64,000 bases of DNA from Callipepla californica brunnescens (lineage: Eukaryota > Chordata > Aves > Galliformes > Odontophoridae), in the NCBI GenBank assembly GCA_023055505.1, contig JALIRH010000006.1, positions 25,083,105 through 25,147,104 of the forward strand, in the 5' to 3' direction. A model generated the notes under the pieces. It had not been told where the DNA came from. It did not search any database and was given only the letters and a program-made list of their open reading frames with translations. The translations under genes and the position numbers were made by a program. Positions 10,853 to 24,100 of the stretch are shown piece after piece; within the stretch, counting starts at the first letter, position 1, and each line of letters starts with the position of its first letter.

Positions 10853-13800
10853 CTGGAAAAAGAGAAATAAGAGAGAAATAAATTACTGAGCAATTGCTCA
10901 TTTAACAGCATGGCATGGATCCTGTGTTGATACATATTCCTGTATAGTAGGAGGAAAATAATGTCTTCCTGTGATCGTGCTGGAGGCATCTGATGGAAAA
11001 GAGAAACACTGGGGAATATTCCTTGAAAAAACAAAGGACATCCTGTGAGAATTACAAAATCATTGTTTAAGAATTCCTAGCTGCTATTCCACAAAATACA
11101 AAACACAGTATACTTGAAGAATAAACATTCTTGTCTCTTTGTGCATCATCTGTATTTTAAGAATTTACTGTACTGGTATACATCTCTCAATTTTGTGTTT
11201 ATTGGACTGAATCATTAATATCCATCACTCACTAATATTCCATTTCTGAATGTGAAACAACCTCTTTTTTTTTTTTTTTTTTTTAGCACAGATTTAATAA
11301 AAGTCTACAGTTTATTTTGGTACCTTGATTTTTGTATTCCCTCAGCTGGAATATGAGCTTGCTTTAGTGATAAACTGATATACTGATAGAATACATTCCA
11401 GTTTGTTTGGTTTCAGGTAGTGTCCTTTGGTTACATCAACAGGAACATATGAACTTGAAATAGTCTCCTGTATCTGTGTATGTAAGATCTAATCATTTTA
11501 TTCAAAAAGTAGCTCTTTGTCAATCCATGAGCTGATATCCAACATTAAAAGAAGTACCACCAATTTTCTAGGAAGTTGTGTGCATTTTTAATATCAGGCC
11601 AAGAGGTAAAATCCTGATGCTTCAATATGGAAACTGAACTAGGAAATATATACAGTACAATAATAACTGTACTGCTTCTGAATTCTAGTGTCTTCATACT
11701 TATTGCCCTGTCTGTCCACAAGCTGAATAGGTCACCTCTCAGATAAGTGTGAATTAACCATACAGAGAATGCAGAGCTGTATCAAATAAATTTCTGAAGC
11801 AGCTGTGGAAGCTATGGCAAAGTTTCAGATCCTTTGAATAGCTGATCCCAGTGGTACCATGGCTTTTTATTTTCCAGGAAAGATTCTTTTAACAAGGCTG
11901 GAATATATTTTTTTCTGTCCTTTGTTTTGGTCTCTGTTATTACTATTCTTAAGAACTAAAAATATCAAAAAAATAAAAATAAAAAAAAGCAGTCAGGAAA
12001 GTTCAGAGTAGAGTAACTTTTTCATTACAGAGGATTGAATCACCCTGTAAAGGACAAAGTTTACAGTAGAAATCTGTGAGAGAAGAATTGTGTACCTATG
12101 TTCCCATCCAAGCCTTATGATAGAGCCTGTAATATTTTACTTCTTGCAGCCAGACTGCCTTCGCTTGCCTCTGCTTAAATGAGCAGTCAGAATGCACACA
12201 GCTGGCCTGGGTTATTCCCCTCTCCCATCATCTCTTCACCCCTCTCAATGTCAAGCCGCAGATAAATTTTAGTGATGGAGACAATACTTTGCAGAAGAAA
12301 AAATGTGCACTCTTCAAACTGTACATCTTAAAGTGCTATTTCACCAATAAAAAAATCCAGGGCATCAGCTTAAAAGCAGGAAAAGCAAGGGCTGGTGCTG
12401 TGGGTGGAAGTGGGAGAGGAGGGAGCCTGACGTGGTGGGCTGTGGAGGAGGACATTTTGGTCCTTGAGCCAATGCCAGTCATCCTACACCATTTAAACAG
12501 CACTACATCAAAAGTGGATATTTATTTCTGCAAAGTGTCTGATTTACATCTGAGGGTATTTTTTGTGAGCTGAGAGGAAAGCTATCCTTTCTTTTTATAA
12601 ACAACATAAATTAGGTAAGTAGTTGACGTGAATAAATAGTTTGTAAGCAGCATAGAAGTATTAGTTTGGAATTCCCAATCTCTCAGTTTACGTTTACACT
12701 CCACTGCCCTGTTTTCAAGGCACTATTCACATCTGATTCAGAAGATAGAGTATTACAACATGAGTTCACAGAGTCCAGGCTTTTAATATAACTTTAATAT
12801 AGACTACAAAGATTAGAATAAAATAAGTACTTTGAGCCTGTAATTCAGATTAAACCTTTCAGTTCTTCTACCTTCACCATCTGTACTGACTATTCTAATG
12901 ATACTAACGCTCACCCACTGAGAGCTTTTCTTTTTTTCTCTATCATCTTTAATAGGTTGAAGCAACGTAGCATCATTTGAACCTTCAATATTTCTTCTGT
13001 ACCACTTAGAGAAGAAACGGCCCATCACTCACAAAAGCAGATGTGTGCTAGCTCTTGGTCAAACTGAGCAAGAAACCTTGGAAGAGGAAGCTTAGCTGAA
13101 ACCAGTAAACTGAGAGTTAAATGAGTTCTTAATTCGGAAGTCAGTAGGCAGCAGGCTGGTGTCCCGGCTGCAGAGAGCCACTAGAGGGAGATGTGATTAT
13201 CACCTTCGGGTTTCATTGCAACTGCAATGTATTACAAGCGCCAAATGCATATGGGGCAAATGCTGCCATGTAGAGAACACAGAAATAGAATTTTTTTCTT
13301 TTAATGGACAGTCCTGCAGTAAATACAATATGGAAAGTGTTAGTAAATCTCAATGTGGAGGACAGATTTGTTGCCATTTAAATCAAAATGATTTCAGGAT
13401 AAAATCCAACACTCAGCCAACACATTTTGGATGAGAATGCAGAAACTTATGAAACTCATGAAAGCCATTGTTGAGGATATCATATTTAAAAGCTAATTAA
13501 AACAACGCCTTCCATGCAAAATCTTCAGGTTGCAAATGGAGTGGCTATTAGGAATATTTGCTGGGAATTCAGCAGAGATCTAAAAGAAAAATACCTCTGT
13601 AATTCACAAGTAAAGGATGGACTTTCTTTTTTCTTCTATTATAAACCCATGTTTCTTCCTAAAGTGCATCTACCTTTTTCTTACCCAAGGTTTTTACATT
13701 AGAGTTATACTTCTGCATCAAATAATTGACACAGAATGGACGCATGAAAATAGATTGATGTAATCTTTGAGATTGCAATCCTAGGGCTATAAAATAGAAA

Positions 13801-15744
13801 AGAAAAAAAGTAATTATTCAGTAAAAAAAAATCAAAAACTTATGATTTATGAGGAGTAAAAGTAACTCATGCTTTCCTGCTAAGTAATAGTATGAATGGT
13901 AGCATTTTGAACTCTTGGCCTAAAATAGTTATATTGAGCTTTGATCCTTAGGACGTTAACAGACGGATAGCAGAGGAGTGAATTGGGGTGAATTTAATAG
14001 TATCCAGAGATAGCATAATTAACTCTTATGGTGCCTATTAGTTAGCAGTTAGAACCCAGGAGAAAAGGATTTAGAAAAATAAAACCAGGAAGGGAAAAAA
14101 GGCATTTCAAAGTATTCTTAGATGCATAACTTATTGGAGAAAAAACAATAACATCCTTCCTTAGTGTGAGTCATGAAATGAAGGCCAAGTTAGTTTTCTT
14201 TATCATCTAACAAAGAGCATAACTATTTGCAAATTGTCTGAAAGGTTGTAGGGCACTGGTTTCAGTCATTACTCTCTTCTTCAATTTTTATTCCCTTCTT
14301 AGGTTGTTGAGATTTTCTGGCAATTTACTCTTCACATTATACACATTACTACATGGGATAACAAGACTTTCTATGAATTATGAGAGCTACAGAGTCCCAC
14401 CTTGCTTTCCAGCTTTCTTAACTAGAAACTAGGACTTAACAAGTCCTATTTGGACAACACATAAACTAGATCTGGGTAGGATGGACAAACAAAAGACTCA
14501 ACACTTCTATAATTCCTGATTTATTTCTAATTGTCTGTGTCAGATCATACTGCTCAATGCAGCTTGTCTTCCTTGTTATAGTAAGAGATTAAGCTCAGGT
14601 TGTCTGTAGTTATCTTAGTGCCTTTTCAGTGATACTAAGACCTTTCTAAAAAGGACTGAAAGTGCCTTTTCTGTCCAGTAGAAGTAGATCAGGCTTGGAA
14701 ATGATATGTTGCCCATGACACAGATACATTCAAAACACAAGAAGTCTGTACTCATGCGTACAGTCCCATTCAGTTGCTATGTTATGTAATGGTCTATATA
14801 CCTATCAAAAAAGAAAAACACAGGAACATCAGAAAACAACATTTAAGACATATTCCATATCTAACACAAGGAGTGTAGACTGAGAAGAAAAATAAAATGA
14901 TTCTGTAAGTACTGAAGAGATGTTATTTTCTTCAAAAGAAGAATCATTTCACTTTCCAAATTTTAAGTCATCAGTACAGGTGACAATGTCTTTCAAAGAG
15001 AAGTTATTAACCCACTTCACTAAAGCTATGTAAAAACTCAGAAAGATGTACTTCACATGGTTATGTATTATATACCAAAGGGAAAAGGGAGGAAGGAAGG
15101 AAGAAGAAATCTCCCCAGCCTTTTTGCAAATGTATACAATAGAAGTCATTGAAAAGCCTCTCAGTATTTTGCAGTACTGGACAGTAAATCAATGTAATCT
15201 GCATTTCTGCAGTAGCAGGAAACTTTCCAAATGATCGCTATAAATGGAGCACATGTTTTACGTATAGGTTACTATTTTTGGCAGTCCATCAAACTCCTTT
15301 GATCTCTAGACAGTGGGGTTTCATCCAGCCAGCAGGACAAGAATAAAAGGCCAATATTCTGCCTGTGCCAAGATCCACTCAGAGCAGGAGATGGGGAGCC
15401 GGTTATGGTCACACAACTCAGCAGCTGCTCCCATGTCAGCCTGAGCCACAGCAGAACTTAGATAAGTTTATGTAGTTCAAGTGCACCCAAACTAAACCCA
15501 GCTTCAGTCCCCAAGAGTGCTCTATTGCGTTCTTGTGAGTCTCTCCATTACTCCCTGTGCCAGCACAAGAAGAATTGGTACAGAGCTGTCATGTCTCCTT
15601 GTACAGGCTGGAAGGCTGCCTGTGTAGGGACGGTCCCCCAGTGGGAGGCAGTTAAGCCAGGGCTCTGCAGCACCTGCACAAAACATAGTGATGGATACCA
15701 CTGGAGAGAGTCTAGCCTGTGGGCCCTCAAAATGGAAAGTCAGA
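10853..15744. other. Non-coding stretch, possible intron
   Basis: If the exon at 10677-10852 is real, this would be intronic on the minus strand. Contains a T-run at about 11263-11284. A minus-strand open frame at 12813-13028 includes a basic segment (SKWYRRNIEG) followed by GTGAGC, a donor-like sequence. Its phase does not join directly to the terminal exon, so it is not called as a gene. Confidence 0.4.
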
Positions 15745-15837
15745 TAAATAAAATAAAATAAAAAAATAAAATAAAATAAAATAAAATAAAATAAAATAAA
15801 ATAAAATAAAATAAAATAAAATAAAATAAAATAATAA
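15745..15837. repeat. (AAAAT)n pentanucleotide microsatellite
   Basis: About 16 near-perfect AAAAT units with one A-rich interruption near the left end. The repeated Phe/Tyr/Leu/Ile open frames that cross it on the minus strand are products of the repeat and not genes. Confidence 0.95.
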
Positions 15838-18800
15838 AATGGAGCAGATCGCTTCCTGACTGTAACAGAGCAGAACTTCAAAAAAGATCCACACTGCGCA
15901 CAGTGTTGCTGACCAGACGGTGCATGCAGTGCATGAGTGTCCCCCTGTTCTATGAATTCTCATTGAAGATAATGTCAGTATTCATGCCTCCTCTTTTGAA
16001 AAACTCTGGGGGTTTAAACTAGACTTTGGCCTATTACAGACCTTGTAGAAAAGCAAAACAAGAAGTACTTTGTCATGTGTGAATAATGCACTATGGGATA
16101 CGATTAATCGATATTCATGATTCTGTAGCTCTCAGAGTTGATCCTAACAATAAGGCAAAGCCAATGTTGACAAAAAGAATTACAAATATCTAATTTGCCC
16201 ACTACATTCTTTTTTTTTTCACTCTGAAATTCATTACACCCCTGGTATATATATAAAATGCACTTTCATTAGCCCGTCATCAAAGCACACAAATCCTAAA
16301 ACCCCTCTGCTGTTCTGAGTGACATATTTCAGGAATAACTACTCAGAAATAACTGCTGTAGATGTGTCTGGCTGCTGAACATGAAAGTATGGGTGCTGCT
16401 GACTGCCTGGCAGCTGGCCCAGCATTTAACCCTGCTGTTTTAAAATGTCGTAAAATAAGCACAATTTAATCTTTTGAAACCTTTTGGTCAGTGACTGTGA
16501 TTTCCGCAAAAAATGACTTCAAAGGAAAGACAGGCACCTTTTTTGATGCCTTTTTAAGCAGTCATGAGTTCCAAATTATTTTAAAAAAGGAAAGCAAAAA
16601 CCTCAAAGTGTGTAACACCTCCTCAGGATTAGATGCTGAAGCGATATGTAAACTGGGCTGTAAAAATCGATCCTCCACTAGCGATGTGGCTCAGAAAGAT
16701 ATAATTAAAAGATAATGTCAATGGAAAAAGAATATCATCATAGACTAATGGGCTCCTCCTGACACATAAATGCCACAGCAAAGCCCCTTTTTTAATGAAA
16801 AAATACCACTAAGAAGCCAAGTGATTTTATTTTCAAAGCAGGATGTGTTGAAAATGTTCTATTTCTGTTGCTATATGTCTATTTTGCCAAATGTCTGACA
16901 TAGAGTTAACACTTCCACCTTGCAGTGTTCATACAATACACAACATTTGTCCGTGTCTTGGACGCACTGTGCTGTACCTGCACAAAATAGAGCTTACTTT
17001 TGCAAATAGTGTTCCTTTATGTTAATACATTTTCATCTTAATATAGACTGAAGGTTTCCTTTCCTTACTTTAATGTGGGGAAAATTTTCCAAATTTAGTC
17101 ATTTGACACAGATTTTATTCAACTTGATTCAGGGAACACGGACTTTCTTAGGTTCAAGCCTACAAGAGATATGATGATGGTTTTTCATCCCTCTCAAAGT
17201 TGAATTTTCATTGCCCTTTAAAGAAACAGGAGATAAAAAGAGGCAATTGAAGATAGCTCGATAATTAAATGTATTTGGAATTTACAACGCATCACATTCT
17301 TGGCTCCATTGAAAAAAAAAAAAAAAAAGGAACCTTCTGTTTTAAGGTTTGTTTTGGAAGCAAAGCCTTTAGGCATTTTACTGTTAAATCAGAGTGATAC
17401 AAAGAGCATTTGATTCATCAGTGTGCACTAGGATGCTCTAAAGACGTCTACCAGATGTGGTCCACAAAACACTTAGGCGTCTTCTGCTTAGTTCCTGGCT
17501 TCAGACCAGTGTGAGGAAAGACATAGCTGATGAGCTGCTCAGACCAGGCTAATCTGGACATGATTTGGACAACTATTGTCACCTGCAGAAATTTAAAATC
17601 AAAAAGGGAGGTGCCTTGCAAGACTAGGCGCCTCCAGGATTAGGCAGCAGCCAAGCATGGGTTTCTGGAGAGCACTTTTGGATACTGTTCCACCTACATC
17701 CTGCCTTAGGTGCCTAAGACCTTTACTGGAACTAGCCAGAAAGGCTGGATTCCCATTGAAGTAAAGAGAAGGATTTACATTAATTTAAGTGGATTGGTTC
17801 AGGCCTCAAAATGAGAACCATGTGTGCATCCTTATGAAGAATCTGGTCCCTTCTGTTTATGCATTGTGACTTCTTGCTCTACTGAACCATTCACTTGCAC
17901 TAAGCCACGAATAGTAAGTCAAATAAGATTTGGAACGTAAGAAAGTTCTGGACTTTCATATCCATAATCCATTCTGTTCTCATGGCTGTGGTAGCATGGC
18001 AGTCATCCTGGCTAAGTGGCCAGTCAAGTCACATATAGTCCTCAGGTCATACATAAGCTCTAATTGTATTACTCTTTTGGCTCATCGATGCTTTTCCACA
18101 GAGCTGAAGGAAGGGAGGGCATATGGAATAGAGAAGCAGGAAAACTAATGAATAAGAGAATATAACTTTCAGGGTTCTGGCAATGTTTTCACATCCATTT
18201 TTTGCTTCACTCCCCTGAGGTCACGAAAGCAAATGGCATATTCATTTCCTTCCATCTGTGCTATTCTGAACAGCAAACGAGAAGTAATATCTAAACTTTC
18301 CTAATAAGTAGGAGTGGGAGGAGAGCTGGGTAATAATTAGATACTGGCTAGCGATGCCTTGTAGATTATGTGACTTAGGGAGAAGTTCATTTTAAACGTA
18401 TTTTTCTTCTTCCTTTTCCTATTTTGCAGCACAATGAACCTCTAAATTAAAAAAATAAAAGTCCAAATTCAACACATCCCACACAAAGCACAGAGGCAGA
18501 ACTGTGCAGAGCTAGGCCAGCTCAGCCCCCTTTTGTTCAAAAATGCAGCAATACAAGCACTGGGATGGGACAGTTCACCAGGAAGGACCAGCAGTGGCAA
18601 TGGCTCCCCTTCCCCAGGGAGCCCTCTAAGCTCCAGCTGCAGCAACCTCCTCCTGGCCAGCTCAGCGGGAGTGGATGGAAAGACCTTCCCAACACCACAC
18701 TACCCAGCAGCTCACCCCCTGCCCCAGAACACAGAAACCAGAATTTAGAGACCTGGCGATGCAACAAATAAATAAATGAACAGTGCTGGAGAAGTTTCTG

Positions 18801-19228
18801 GAGAGCCACAGGCTGAGCTTCCCCGAATAGAGGAGAGGAAAAGAGCTTCTGTAGGCGTCTGGCTGGCTGGGTTCCTGTCAGAATAATGATTTCAATGTTA
18901 CCGTGATTTCACCAAGCGGAACACTGGGGCACCTAGGGTCTTGGTAAGCAATTTTTTACAACCATTAATGTAAATATGCTATTTACTTAAATTAATCCCC
19001 TATTATACAGTGAAAATACAAGCTGAGAGGAAGCAGCAAGCCTTGCCTCTTGAGTTTGTGCATTAGGGAGCAGGACGGGCCCTGTGCAAGACTGGGCCAG
19101 TGCTGGACAACATTTTCATTTAAAAAAGTGGTTCAGGTACAATAATTCTGCAACTGCCATAGTTAACTTTTATCAAGGCTGCTCTATGTCTTGGTTCCCG
19201 GCCTGTTGAATGGGCATAATGATCGTAC
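15838..19228. other. Non-coding stretch with repeat relics
   Basis: No gene supported. Holds a T-run (16210-16219), an A-run (17311-17328) and eroded palindromic repeat blocks at about 17590-17815 (TAGGCGCCT, TTAGGTGCCTAA, CCCATTGAAGTAAA, GGTTCAGGCC). A GC-richer patch lies at 18530-18730 without codon structure I trust. Confidence 0.45.
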
Positions 19229-19317
19229 CTTTATATGTGAACCAGAAACCACACTACGTGATTTGAAAGTACACTGAACAGGAACCAGATTTCTGTTCCA
19301 AGGCAACATGAACAATT
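19229..19317 (-). CDS. Candidate internal exon, weak, gene unidentified
   Basis: On the minus strand a good acceptor (TTTATTTCCCTTCAG) is followed by 89 bases and a good donor (AAAG then GTACG). Of the three frames only one is open throughout. It uses two bases to finish a split codon and then 29 codons, including LPWNRNLVPVQCTFKSRS. Phase at the right end is zero. I recognise no family. Good splice-like sequences flanking a short open frame can occur by chance in a 40-kb stretch, so this is a lead and not an annotation to rely on. Confidence 0.25.
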
Positions 19318-21083
19318 CTGAAGGGAAATAAAGACCATGTAAATAAAAGAACTTGAAAACTTGGGATATTTCTTTAACTGAAAGTCTTCTCCAAAGCAGC
19401 ACTATATTTATCTCTTCTGAGAGATTTAATGTGAAAATATATTTTTTTTTCTATTCTTCAGTTGGTTTGTTTTCCGAAATACAAAGTAATTCCAATCTAG
19501 AGAACAAGGATACTATTTTTAAAGAGAATACAAATGGAAATTTTTTGTCAATGAAAAATTCTTCCAGAGTTTTTGTGTCAAAAAATGCATCCCAAACCTT
19601 TTCTGTGGGAAGTTTCATTTTCAGCCATCTGATATTTCTATAAAGATCCATTTCATTAAAAGTCTTCCATCTAGCTGGATCCAGTAATACTACTTTGCAC
19701 CTGGGCACTGCCAAACCTCTGCTGCATTTCATGATAATACCCAGTGAGCTCAGGTCAACCAGGAGGCTCCTTTTGGCTCCATGGGTATCTGTCTGATCCC
19801 TGATACCTAGGAAAAAGCAGCATACCTCTACGACAGAGGCTGCTGGAGTTTAAAATAAGGGTGGATCCTGACTTTGATTAGGTCACTCTTTTTTCTTTCT
19901 TTTCTTTTCTTTTTTTTTTTTAATTTTAAAAATGTTTTCCCTTTATTTTCATGGTAAAAGGTATTTTCAATATTTTACAAGAAAATACTGAATGTCCTTA
20001 TTAGCTGTAGGCCATAAATGCCACAAAACAGATTTAAAAATTGGAATAAGCCCAACATAAATGCTTACTATTGGTGAATATAAGGGCATACAAAATAGGG
20101 CAGTAAAGTCACTATACAATATCAGGAAAACCATTAAAAAAATCTGGAAAAGCATCAAGATGGCTGGTCTCTTTGTAGTTTCAGCACAAAAACTGAGCCT
20201 TATTTCTAAATATTTTCCCTAGTGGGAAATAACAGCTTGAAAATAATCCCAGATGTATTCATTTGTGTAATGTTTTGCTGCTCGAAACATATAGGCATGG
20301 AAAAATTATTGAAGGTTTCAATTCTGGACTTGTATTTTAAAAATGTCAAGCTTTTGAAAAACAGCATCATTTTTCCTTAAAAGCCATTCATTTACCTGGA
20401 ATGTTGGCCAGCAGGCCTACATTATGGACTTGGTTTAGTGAAGATTGAAAAACTGCCCAAAGGCAAAGGAGAAGTAGGCAATTTTTTGTGGCTTAGACTA
20501 TATACTAGCAGAAAACACAGCTGAGTTGATTTTTGCACTGGCATATAAAAGTTTTGCAAGTACGGGATCTTAAAAGTGATCAAAAGCTATATCAGGTTTT
20601 TAAAAGGCTCAAGGGTTTTTTTCTTGTTGTCTTTTCACAACCAAAATCTGTATCCTGAGGTATGGACAATTAGAAAGCCCTTGTTAAATGGCTACTGAAA
20701 ACAATAAAAATCCCTGCCCATAAGTAATAATTTCCAAAGGAGAGAAGATGAAAGTATGCTTCTGTTTGCTCTACAAAATAAGTTGTTTACTAAAATGTTT
20801 CCATTTGGGGTAGATAAATATAAAACTGCACACACTCAAAGCTGAAGGAAGTTGTATTTTTAAAGAAATGACAGTTTTCATTTGTATCATTCAATCTAGA
20901 CCATCATCTTGACAGGCTATTTTCACTATTTACAGCCCAGTGTTTTCTATGACTGATTTTCTATGTTGTGCAGTAAGTGGTGTTATCACTATGCAGGTGG
21001 CAAGAAAATATTTCAACAGGTTGTATTGACCAGGATTTTTTCAGGGTTTCTATGAAGACTCTGGTCTATTACATCCTTTTTTT
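19318..21083. other. Non-coding stretch
   Basis: Includes a TC-rich and T-rich tract at about 19890-19921. Otherwise nothing supported. Confidence 0.5.
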
Positions 21084-21127
21084 TGTGTGTGTGTGTGTGT
21101 GTGTATGTGTGCGTGTGTGCGCGCACG
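21084..21127. repeat. (TG)n dinucleotide microsatellite
   Basis: TG repeat of about 44 bases, with TA and GC interruptions toward the right end. Confidence 0.9.
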
Positions 21128-24100
21128 CAAATTTTAGAACAAAAATGAAGAAGAGTTATTAGAAACTTAAACAGGTAATTAAGTTAGTCAAGAGCCAAAG
21201 ACATTGATGTGTGAACAGATATAGTGAAAAAAATAGTGGACATCAACCCTATAGTTCTAAGGGAAATGCATGTATTCTGAAATAAAAGAAGCAAGCTTGT
21301 GTTAACGAGCCAGTTCTAGGACCAAACTATTGCTGTGTGTGTGCAACTCTAAGTTCATTAAGTGAACGTAACTAAGTAGTGTGGACACAATACCACTGGT
21401 TCACAGAAGTCTTTCTTCACAGTGCCATTATCTGGCCAGCTTGCCTGGATCCTGACCTGTTAGACCCTGGGTTATGCAGTGATTGCATAGTAAAGAGCAT
21501 GCTGAACAGTGGCCTTATCATCTATCCTGTTCCCATGGGAATCAATGCCAAATATTCTCTGATTTTCTATTTAGGAGGAATCAAGTCTTAAAGCACAAAA
21601 TAGAGACTCTGTACATGTCATACTGAGCCTAGATTATACACCACAGCAAGATGTTTTGACATTTTCTTTCAAGCACTTTTTCTCTTGTTTTACAGAACCA
21701 CAGCTCTGTAAGAAAAAGGAAACGTGAATATGGTGATGTTTTTTGCAAAAACACTGACAAACTGGGAAGCCCTGTCTGATGCCCCAAAGTGCCATCCACC
21801 ACAAAACTGAGGCTTGTATAAAAGCTGGGTGCCCAGGGCTCACAGCTGCAGGTAATTAGCATATCTGAAAAATTAGATCAATAAATATGTCTTATATGCA
21901 ATATAAAGAAGGAGAATTTGTGGACATCATGGTCACCCCCCTATAAAGCAGCTGCAGATGTCTTGGCAGATCAGGAGAAATCAGATATATGGCCTCTGGT
22001 TATACTCTAAGTATAACTTGTTTTATTTACATGTACAAATAAATTCCGGAATGCAGATAATCAAATAACATGCTAGCAGTTCCCCTGTTCAGGAACCTCA
22101 GCTTATCACTAATACTGGGATTACAAGCAACAATTGCACCTGAAGAACAGATTTTAATATGAGAACAAAGCTACTAGCAAACTTGCCTTCTGATAACACA
22201 GCTCCCTTCACACTAAACTGTGTATAATTCACATTTGAAAATTATTAGTTTATCTTCCTATGATGGAATATTTATTTGCATGCTTGAATCAAAAAAAAAG
22301 AAAAGAAAAAAGGAAAAAAACAAATCTGAGTCTGGAAGATTGAAATGGCACCACCTGGTGACACCTGCCACACATTATGAGGGGTTGCATATTAGTATCC
22401 ATGAAACCACTTTTGTTGTTTGAAGTTTTGTCTAACAGCCTGGTGCGTGACAGTAAAGCCCCTTAAGAGAAAAGTCTTAATCAGCCACTGCTTTTTTTCC
22501 ATTGTGTTGCTGTAGCTTGCTGTAAAGACAATTGTAGACAGGAGTATGGATTCAGATACTTCATTGAGAAATTACCAGAGTAAATCAAGTTGTATTTGAG
22601 ACTCACCTCACTCTAATTTATAGTTCAGCTCAGACCATTGAACTCAGAAGTAAAATTTATGGGGGAAGAGCTATAAATTAAATTGGATAGAAACATAATT
22701 TTAGTCCTCCAGTTACTTGTACAGTTCGATTTAACACATAAAAAATGGAGTATAATACTAACTTGTTAATAAAACGTGCACAGCGCTGACATGTAAAAAC
22801 AGTTTTATAATTGGTTGGTCCACTCTGTTAGCCTTGTTGACAACACTAAATTTTCAAAACCTTACATTGGTAACATTGAGCTAACATTATAAATGCAGAA
22901 AGCTCATAAATGCATACAACAGAAATTCATTTGGCCTTTGATTTTTTGAGGGGGGTGTCTTTAAAGTGAAAACTGTAAAATTACCACATAATAAAAGCCA
23001 GTACGCTGAACACTAATTGCCCATTTATAAAAAGCTCTTTTCCTCCAATCACATAGGTGTGAGGCATAAACTTCTTGGGTTTTACGGAGCTGCGATTTAT
23101 ATTTTCAGTCCTGTTTCTCTCTATTCCATTTCATCTTAAGCTTATAAAAGAAGAGCTGGATTTTATTAATCTGCATCAGCATTCATTGGACGTTAAATCT
23201 ACGAAGATCCCTACAGGGTTTTAATTGTGGCTGAATTGCCAACAATAATTGGGCCTCCTGCTAACCACGGAGAGCAGCCCACCCTCACTGCCGGGCACAA
23301 CTGCGAGCTCCAGCACCAGCCCCGATAGCCCACTTTGTCAGCCGCCCAAAGGGAAGTTGTCAAGTCTGGGACCCTGCTGCTTTATTCCTATAACTATGTT
23401 TTAGAAACACCTCACAAGTGGAATTGTGGTTGCCTCATCCAGAAAATGTGGAAAGGATTAATGTGGCATGTAAAACAAATCACTCCTGAGCTCAGCTGAG
23501 AAAGTGGGTATTAAAAGCACTCCAGTCAAAAGAGCTTTAGTGAAAGGGTCATGGTGATATACAGTCAGCACATGTTGGGCTGGTAAAGCTGCAGGGTGTT
23601 TGGGAATGGTAATGGTCCATGGGTGTAAATTCTTTCAAGACCTCTTAAAGGCACATGTGTTTCTTGAGCGTGTTCTCCAAACAAGGACCTGTTATAGGTT
23701 AGATTCACTGGAGCTTTTAAACTTTATTGATTGGTTTGCGGTATTCCAGGTTCACTTACTGTTTTTTTTAATGCTGTTGATAAAGACAGGAAAAGATCCT
23801 GGTTTAATCTAAATCTTACAAATCTATAAACTATGAGCTATGCAACTTCATTGTAATATATTTCAGAATGTGTTATTTCTTTTCTTTATGCCAGTAATCA
23901 CTGGCTTCACAGGAGTTAAGGGTCTACCAATATTTCTTTTATGAATGCAGGTTGGTTAAAGCATCTTTACTTTTGAAGTTAAAAAATACAGATCCTTAAC
24001 AATTACATAACATTGAGTGTGTCGCTATATATGTTTGTAACATGATATTTCCTGAAGTTATTCAAAAGATGGCTCACGACAGCTTCTCTTGTAAAGCTGG

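Noticed and set aside
12813..13028. Minus-strand frame with SKWYRRNIEG and a donor-like GTGAGC
   Set aside because: The acceptor is weak and the exit phase does not match the terminal exon at 10677-10852. Kept only as a note in the spacer entry.
14953..15025. 73-base minus-strand segment after TTTTTACATAG, encoding LVKWVNNFSLKDIVTC
   Set aside because: The donor (AAA/GTGAAA) is poor and the phase does not fit the other candidates. Likely chance.
15522..15963. Minus-strand open frames of 78-119 codons rich in Phe, Tyr, Ile and Leu
   Set aside because: They cross the (AAAAT)n microsatellite. The frame stays open because the repeat has no stop in those phases.
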